Shown in pieces: positions 59,527 to 64,000 of a stretch of 64,000 bases of DNA; positions within the stretch are counted from its first letter, which is position 1, and each line of letters opens with the position of its first letter. The stretch covers positions 1-64,000 of the forward strand of contig CAYUXZ010000010.1 of the NCBI GenBank assembly GCA_964449135.1, read 5' to 3'. The DNA is from SZAS-103 sp964449135. GTDB lineage: Bacteria; Pseudomonadota; Gammaproteobacteria; Xanthomonadales; Xanthomonadaceae. Both the position numbers and the translations under genes were made by a program. The notes under the pieces are model-generated. The model saw only the letters and a program-made list of their open reading frames with translations. It was not told the origin of the DNA and searched no databases.

Positions 59527-60048
59527 ATGATCCGCATCCTCGGCATCGACCCCGGCTCGCAACGCACCGGCGTGGGCATCGTGGATGCCGATGCGACCGG
59601 TCGCGCGACGCACGTGCACCATTGCGCCTTGACGCTGCTCGGCGAGGGTGGATTCCCGCAGCGGCTGCGGCGTTTGCTCGACGGGCTCGGCGAGATCATC
59701 GAAACCTGGCGGCCGCATGAAGTCGCGATCGAGAAGGTGTTCATGGCGCGCAATCCGGATTCGGCGCTCAAGCTTGGACACGCGCGTGGCGCGGCGATGT
59801 GCGCGGCGGTGCTGCGCGACCTGCCGGTGCACGAATACGCGGCCAAGGAGATCAAGCTCGCGGTGGTCGGCACCGGCGGCGCGGAGAAGGCGCAGATCCA
59901 GCACATGGTCGGCATGATGCTGAACCTGCGCGAGAAACTGCAGGCCGACGCGGCCGACGCGCTGGCGGTGGCGATCACGCACGCGCATGTGCGCTCCACC
60001 GCACAGAGACTGGGCGTAGATACGCGCATGGCTTGGGGGCGCAAGTGA
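59527..60048 (+). CDS. ruvC: Holliday junction resolvase RuvC
   Basis: A 173-residue endonuclease that cuts Holliday junctions. ILGIDPGSQRTGVGIV contains the first catalytic Asp, IEKVF the Glu, and DAADALAVAITHAH the C-terminal Asp pair. It lies eight bases after yebC and its stop overlaps the GTG start of ruvA (GTGA), giving the classic yebC-ruvC-ruvA order. Confidence 0.97.
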   Translation: MIRILGIDPGSQRTGVGIVDADATGRATHVHHCALTLLGEGGFPQRLRRLLDGLGEIIETWRPHEVAIEKVFMARNPDSALKLGHARGAAMCAAVLRDLPVHEYAAKEIKLAVVGTGGAEKAQIQHMVGMMLNLREKLQADAADALAVAITHAHVRSTAQRLGVDTRMAWGRK

Positions 60049-60638
60049 TAGGCAGACTGAAAGGCATCGTGATCCACAAGCAACCACCTTGGCTGGTCGT
60101 GGACGTGCACGGCGTCGGCTACGAGCTCGAGGCACCGATGAGCACGTTCTACGACCTGCCCGAACTCGGCCGCGAAGTGATGCTGTTCACCCACCACGCG
60201 CAGAAGGAGGATTCGGTCGCACTGTACGGATTCCTCACCGCCGCCGAACGCCAGCTGTTCCGCGATGTGCAGAAGGTCAGCGGGATCGGCGCGAAGATCG
60301 CGCTGGCGATCCTGTCGGGCGTTTCGGTCGCGGATTTTGCGCGGCTCGTGCAGGCCTCCGACGTGGATGCGCTCGTACGCATTCCGGGCATCGGCAAGAA
60401 GACCGCCGAGCGCATCGTAGTGGAGCTGCGCGATCGCGCAGCCGACTTCGGTGTCGCGGCGGCGGGCACAGGCAGGGGCGCGGTCGCTCGCGATCCGCTG
60501 AGCGAGGCGATGGCCGCGCTGCAGCAGCTCGGCTACAAGCCCGCCGAAGCGCTGCGCATGGCCGAGAAGGCCCGCGCCGAGGGCGACGATGCCGAGGCGA
60601 TCATCCGCAAGGCGCTCAAGTCGGCGCTACGGACCTGA
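60045..60638 (+). CDS. ruvA: Holliday junction DNA helicase subunit RuvA
   Basis: A 197-residue protein that binds four-way junctions. Domain I begins with MIGRLKGIVIHKQPPWLVVDVHGVGYEL (GTG start); helix-hairpin-helix motifs VSGIGAKIALAIL and IPGIGKKTAERIVVELRD are intact, and the C-terminal domain III (EAMAALQQLGYKPAEAL) contacts RuvB. ruvB is not next; instead two kup genes follow, an order known in Xanthomonadales, and the real ruvB presumably lies beyond the chimeric end. Confidence 0.97.
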   Translation: MIGRLKGIVIHKQPPWLVVDVHGVGYELEAPMSTFYDLPELGREVMLFTHHAQKEDSVALYGFLTAAERQLFRDVQKVSGIGAKIALAILSGVSVADFARLVQASDVDALVRIPGIGKKTAERIVVELRDRAADFGVAAAGTGRGAVARDPLSEAMAALQQLGYKPAEALRMAEKARAEGDDAEAIIRKALKSALRT

Positions 60639-60657
60639 GCGCGACACCGGATCGAAC

Positions 60658-62565
60658 ATGTCCGCACACGAGTCCCGCAGCAGCAGCGCGGCGCATTCCC
60701 ACCAACCCCAGGGCAGCCTGCGCGCGCTGATGCTGGGCGCGATCGGCGTGGTGTTCGGCGACATCGGCACCAGCCCGCTGTACACGCTGCACGAAATGTT
60801 CCTTCCGCATTACGGCCTCGCGCCGGATCGCGCGACCGTGCTCGGGGTGCTCTCGCTGATCCTGTGGTCGCTGCTGCTGGTGGTCACGCTCAAGTACGTG
60901 CTGATCATCATGCGCGCCGACAACAAGGGCGAGGGCGGCATCATGGCGCTGATGGCGCTCGCGCAGCGCACCTTGGGCAAGGCGAAACGCCTGCGCTACG
61001 CGGTCGGCATCCTCGGCATCTTCGGAGCCTCGCTGTTCTTCGGCGACAGCGTGATCACGCCGGCGGTGACGGTGCTCGGCGCGGTCGAGGGCCTGGAGGT
61101 CGCCGCGCCGGAGTTGAGCCACGCCATCGTGCCGATCGCGCTGGTCGTGCTGTTCGCGTTGTTCGTGTTCCAGAGCCGCGGCACCGCGAAGGTCGGCCGC
61201 GTGTTCGGGCCGGTGATGGTCGCGTGGTTCGTCGCGATCGCCGCGATCGGCGCATGGCGCATCGCGGACAAGCCCGACGTGCTCGCGGCGGTGAATCCGT
61301 ACTGGGGCCTGCGCTTCTTCCTCGACCACGGCGCGCATTCGTATTTCATCCTCGGCGCGGTGGTGCTCGCGATCACCGGCGGCGAGGCGCTGTACGCGGA
61401 CATGGGCCATTTCGGGCGCCTGCCGATCCGCGCCGCGTGGTTCTGGCTGGTGTTGCCGGCGCTGGCGCTGAACTACTTCGGCCAGGGCGCGCTCGTGCTC
61501 GCCGACCCGCGCGCGGTCGAAAACCCGTTCTACATCGCCGCGCCGCAATGGGCGTTGTATCCGATGATCGCGCTCGCGGCCGCGGCTGCGGTGATCGCCT
61601 CGCAAGCGGTGATCACCGGCGCGTTTTCTGTCGCGCGCCAGGCGATGCTGCTCGGCTACATCCCGCGATTGACGATCAGGCACACCTCGACGAGCGCGCA
61701 GGGCCAGATCTACGTGCCCGCGGTGAACCGTATCCTGCTCGTGCTGGTCGTGCTGCTGGTGCTCGCGTTCCGTTCTTCGACGAAACTCGCGGCGGCCTAC
61801 GGCGTGTCGGTGTCCGGCACGATGCTGATCGACACGCTGCTGCTGATGATCGTCGCGTACAACAGCTGGCGCGACACGCGCTGGCGCGTGCTGCCGGTCG
61901 CCGCGCTGCTGTTGGTCGTGGATTTCTCCTTCCTCGGCGCGAATGTCATCAAGTTCCTCGACGGCGCCTGGGTGCCGGTCGCGCTGGGCGTGCTCGCGTT
62001 CACCGCGATGCGCACCTGGCGGCGCGGCCGGATGCTGGTCGCCGAGAGCCTCGGCGCGCAGCAGCTCGACCTCGACGTGTTCCTCGCCTCGCTCGCCGCG
62101 CATCCGCCGCACCGCGTGTCCGGCACCGCGGTGTTCCTCACCCCGAATGCGCACCACGTGCCGCACGCGCTGCTGCACAACCTCAAGCACAACAAGGTGC
62201 TGCACGAGCGCAACGTGATCCTCAGCGTGCGCACGCTCGACAGCGCGTACGCGGATCGCCACGAACGCTGCGCCGCGGAGAACCTCGGCGGCGGCTTCGT
62301 GCGGACCACGCTGCGCTTCGGATTCGCCGAGGAACCCGATGTCCCTGCTGCGCTCACGCAGGGCACCTGCGGAATGGCGTTCGACATGATGGACACGACG
62401 TTCTTCTCCAGCCGCGAAACCCTGGTCGCGGCCGAGCACGTCGGGATGCCGGTCTGGCGCGACAAGATCTTCGCCTTCATGGCGCGCAACGCGACCTCGG
62501 CGACGGACTTCTTCCGGATTCCGGGGAACCGGCTGGTCGAGCTCGGGACAAAAGTCGAGATCTGA
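60658..62565 (+). CDS. kup: Potassium uptake protein Kup (first copy)
   Basis: A 635-residue K+:H+ symporter with about 12 membrane helices and a soluble tail. The signature GAIGVVFGDIGTSPLYTLHEMF is at the start, followed by YVLIIMRADNKGEGGIMALMAL, FFGDSVITPAVTVLGAVEGLE and NYFGQGALVL. The C-terminal cytosolic part (about 450-635) is complete and ends RLVELGTKVEI. Start at 60658 after ruvA; spacing 19 bases, so it may share the ruvCA transcript. Confidence 0.95.
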   Translation: MSAHESRSSSAAHSHQPQGSLRALMLGAIGVVFGDIGTSPLYTLHEMFLPHYGLAPDRATVLGVLSLILWSLLLVVTLKYVLIIMRADNKGEGGIMALMALAQRTLGKAKRLRYAVGILGIFGASLFFGDSVITPAVTVLGAVEGLEVAAPELSHAIVPIALVVLFALFVFQSRGTAKVGRVFGPVMVAWFVAIAAIGAWRIADKPDVLAAVNPYWGLRFFLDHGAHSYFILGAVVLAITGGEALYADMGHFGRLPIRAAWFWLVLPALALNYFGQGALVLADPRAVENPFYIAAPQWALYPMIALAAAAAVIASQAVITGAFSVARQAMLLGYIPRLTIRHTSTSAQGQIYVPAVNRILLVLVVLLVLAFRSSTKLAAAYGVSVSGTMLIDTLLLMIVAYNSWRDTRWRVLPVAALLLVVDFSFLGANVIKFLDGAWVPVALGVLAFTAMRTWRRGRMLVAESLGAQQLDLDVFLASLAAHPPHRVSGTAVFLTPNAHHVPHALLHNLKHNKVLHERNVILSVRTLDSAYADRHERCAAENLGGGFVRTTLRFGFAEEPDVPAALTQGTCGMAFDMMDTTFFSSRETLVAAEHVGMPVWRDKIFAFMARNATSATDFFRIPGNRLVELGTKVEI

Positions 62566-62667
62566 CAAGCAGTTCCGAGGGACGGGCAGGCCACTTTCGC
62601 TGCGCTGCAAAAAGCGTATCCTTTGCGCCTTCGCGCGGATCCAAGTCCGCCGAGAAGAGCACGAAAA

Positions 62668-63282
62668 ATGAGCGAAGCATCCCAGGATCCGCGCGGAGCG
62701 CGTCTTGCCGCGCTGGCTCTCGCCGCGATCGGCGTGGTCTACGGCGATATCGGCACCAGCCCCCTCTACACCCTGCAGACCGCGTTCTCCGGCTCCGAGG
62801 CGATGAAGCCATCGGCGGAAAACGTGCTCGGCGTGCTGTCGCTGGTGTTCTGGTCGATGATGTTCGTCGTCTCGTTCAAGTACGTCAGCTTCATCCTGCG
62901 CGCGGACAACAAGGGCGAAGGCGGCATCCTGTCGCTTCTGACATTGGCCCAGCGCGGCCTGCGCGCGCACTCGAAGCTGAAATGGACGGTGCTCGCGCTC
63001 GGTGTGTTCGGCGCGGGGCTGTTCTATGGCGACAGCGTGATCACGCCGGCGCTGTCGGTGCTGTCGGCGATCGAGGGCCTGGAAGTGCTCAAGCCCACGC
63101 TCGCCGAATGGGTGCTGCCGCTGACCGTGCTGGTGCTGGTCGTCCTGTTCGGCGTCCAGCGCTTAGGCAGCGCGCGCATGGGGTCGGTGTTCGGGCCGGT
63201 GATGGTGCTGTGGTTCCTTAGCATCGCACCGTTCGGTTTCATGGGAATCGCCACCGCGACCGAGGTTTTGTCGCCGCCGTAG
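62668..63282 (+). CDS. Potassium uptake protein Kup (second copy, truncated by chimera)
   Basis: The first about 200 residues of a second Kup: ALAAIGVVYGDIGTSPLYTLQTAFSG, FKYVSFILRADNKGEGGILSLLTLAQ, FYGDSVITPALSVLSAIEGLEVLKP and FGPVMVLWFLSIAPFG. It differs enough from the first copy to be a paralogue rather than a fresh duplicate. Normal Kup sequence ends near 63262 and a stop follows at 63280-63282 in the join with foreign DNA. The full gene, of about 620 codons, is presumably intact in the organism. Start ATG 62668 is preceded by a TATCCT -10 about 45 bases upstream. Confidence 0.88.
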   Translation: MSEASQDPRGARLAALALAAIGVVYGDIGTSPLYTLQTAFSGSEAMKPSAENVLGVLSLVFWSMMFVVSFKYVSFILRADNKGEGGILSLLTLAQRGLRAHSKLKWTVLALGVFGAGLFYGDSVITPALSVLSAIEGLEVLKPTLAEWVLPLTVLVLVVLFGVQRLGSARMGSVFGPVMVLWFLSIAPFGFMGIATATEVLSPP

Positions 63283-63297
63283 CCCCGACACGCCGGC
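63262..63297. other. Probable assembly chimera junction between kup and mrdA
   Basis: Kup-like sequence on the plus strand stops making sense near 63262, and PBP2-like sequence on the minus strand loses its family pattern at SRGREVGR (63293-63316). Neither gene reaches its normal end. The bases between are of unclear origin. Codon use changes here in the same way as at the left end. Confidence 0.75.
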
Positions 63298-63970
63298 CAA
63301 CTTCTCGGCCGCGGCTATCGACAATTGCGCGCCGCGATCCATTCTTTCCCATTAAAAAATTGTTGTACTGCTTCTCCACACCGCTCACGCCCACCACGTC
63401 TCCGGGACTATAAAGCTCGAACTGCGGCTGGTTGAGCATGTCTTCGGTGACTTCGCCCACGTAACCGATCATGTGGGCCATGAAGCCGTTGCGCGGATAC
63501 AAGCGCCGGTGCGCCATGATGGTGTCGAGTTCCGGCAGTTCGTTCTTGTGCGACTCGATGAATGCCAGCTCATCCGGAGTGATGTCTTCTTTAAGAAAGA
63601 TCGGCTGATAGCGCGGCACGGAAGCGAAGCGCCGGAGGCGTTGCCGCACTTCTTCCGGAGTCAAATGCAGACCCTGCGCAATCAGGTCCGCGTCGGCGTT
63701 CAGGTCGCGCGAGGAGTCGCGCAACAGCAGTGCCGAAAACGATGGGTAGTTGTCAACGATGACGCGCCCTTCGCGATCGAGGATCTTGCCGCGCGGCGCG
63801 AGGATGGGCACGTTGCGAATGCGGTTCATCTCCGCCAGCAGGGCGTACTTGTCGCTCTGCATCACCTGCAAACGCCACAACCCGTAAGCAAGCACCAGGA
63901 AAATAGCCAGGATGATGTACTGCACGGCGGTGAGCCGGGTGGCAGAGACTTTTTCTTCGCGGCCGAACAT
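63293..63970 (-). CDS. mrdA: Penicillin-binding protein 2 (N-terminal part, foreign lineage)
   Basis: The first 226 residues of a class B penicillin-binding protein: a short cytosolic N-terminus, a membrane anchor (TAVQYIILAIFLVLAYGLWRLQVMQ), then the pedestal domain with ILAPRGKILDREGRVIVDN, RRLYPRNGFMAHMIGYVGEV and GVSGVEKQYNNFLMGKNGS. The transpeptidase domain is missing, cut at the chimera. It makes rod-shape peptidoglycan with RodA. I chose the ATG at 63970; a TTG precedes it. Codon use is less GC-ending than in the main segment, and the pattern is like that of Acidobacteriota in my judgement, matching the left end. Confidence 0.85.
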
Positions 63971-64000
63971 CAATCCTCAGATCCCAGGCGCGCGCGGCAG
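63970..64000 (-). CDS. Possible end of mreD upstream of mrdA
   Basis: On the minus strand one frame from the window edge reads CRARLGSED and stops with a TGA that shares its A with the mrdA ATG (TGATG). mreD usually precedes mrdA, so this could be its last codons. Too short for certainty. Confidence 0.3.
   Translation of the reverse strand, partial: CRARLGSED

Overview
The window is about 64 kb of dense, GC-rich DNA. Its central part (roughly 870-63,260) reads as one chromosome segment of a Xanthomonadales-type gammaproteobacterium (Rhodanobacteraceae/Xanthomonadaceae-like). Indicators are the order aspS ... yebC-ruvC-ruvA-kup, the metX-metB-hom operon behind a SAM-I riboswitch, a GTP-type pckG, YheS, FadE and Hsp33 of gammaproteobacterial length, two sensors with paired propellers, and a large TonB-dependent receptor beside a TPR-sulfotransferase and a TIGR03032-type protein. 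Several features show a metagenome assembly. Both ends are chimeric: 1 to about 830-868 is a ClpC-type gene from another, lower-GC lineage (Acidobacteriota-like in my judgement) fused to a Xanthomonadales ClpB tail, and from about 63,262-63,297 onward the sequence is an mrdA (PBP2) gene of a similar foreign type. A 10-N gap inside yheS is flanked by two copies of the same segment, one badly corrupted.

Layout. 1-13.6 kb: Clp ATPase, SulP transporter coupled to a ParB-like protein, CPBP protease, prfC, a type IV pilin with a sigma-54-like promoter, two adjacent c-di-GMP signalling genes, and an M23 peptidase. 13.7-17.3 kb: SAM-I riboswitch with a visible RBS-sequestering hairpin, then metX-metB-hom. 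17.3-23.5 kb: lipoprotein, serine deaminase, glutaredoxin-like protein, amino acid permease, and a yceI-cytochrome b561-yceI operon. 23.5-34.7 kb: hybrid histidine kinase, a small AT-richer membrane protein, a RibD/DHFR-like protein, GMC oxidoreductase, an ATP/ADP-carrier-like MFS protein, and FadE divergent from a TetR regulator across a palindromic operator. 34.7-39 kb: DUF2145 three-gene operon, a self-regulating-looking HTH regulator, pckG. 39-46.8 kb: TPR-sulfotransferase / TonB receptor / TIGR03032 cassette and a beta-barrel-like secreted protein. 46.9-63.3 kb: hslO, mtgA, GtrB-like glycosyltransferase, CBS protein, yheS, fmdB-like, aspS with a chain of overlapping genes (GNAT, GT-C, GtrA, methyltransferase, hydrolase), yebC, ruvC, ruvA and two kup genes.

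How the genes work together. The metX-metB-hom operon makes methionine precursors and is switched off by SAM. fadE and its divergent TetR gene look like a fatty-acid-responsive unit; pckG suits gluconeogenesis from the products of fatty-acid and serine breakdown. GtrB-like, GtrA and GT-C genes, in two nearby loci, together make a plausible polyprenyl-phosphate-sugar glycosylation system. The least understood unit is the sulfotransferase/TonB receptor/TIGR03032 group, whose joint function is unknown to me. No tRNA, rRNA, CRISPR array, insertion sequence or prophage was seen.
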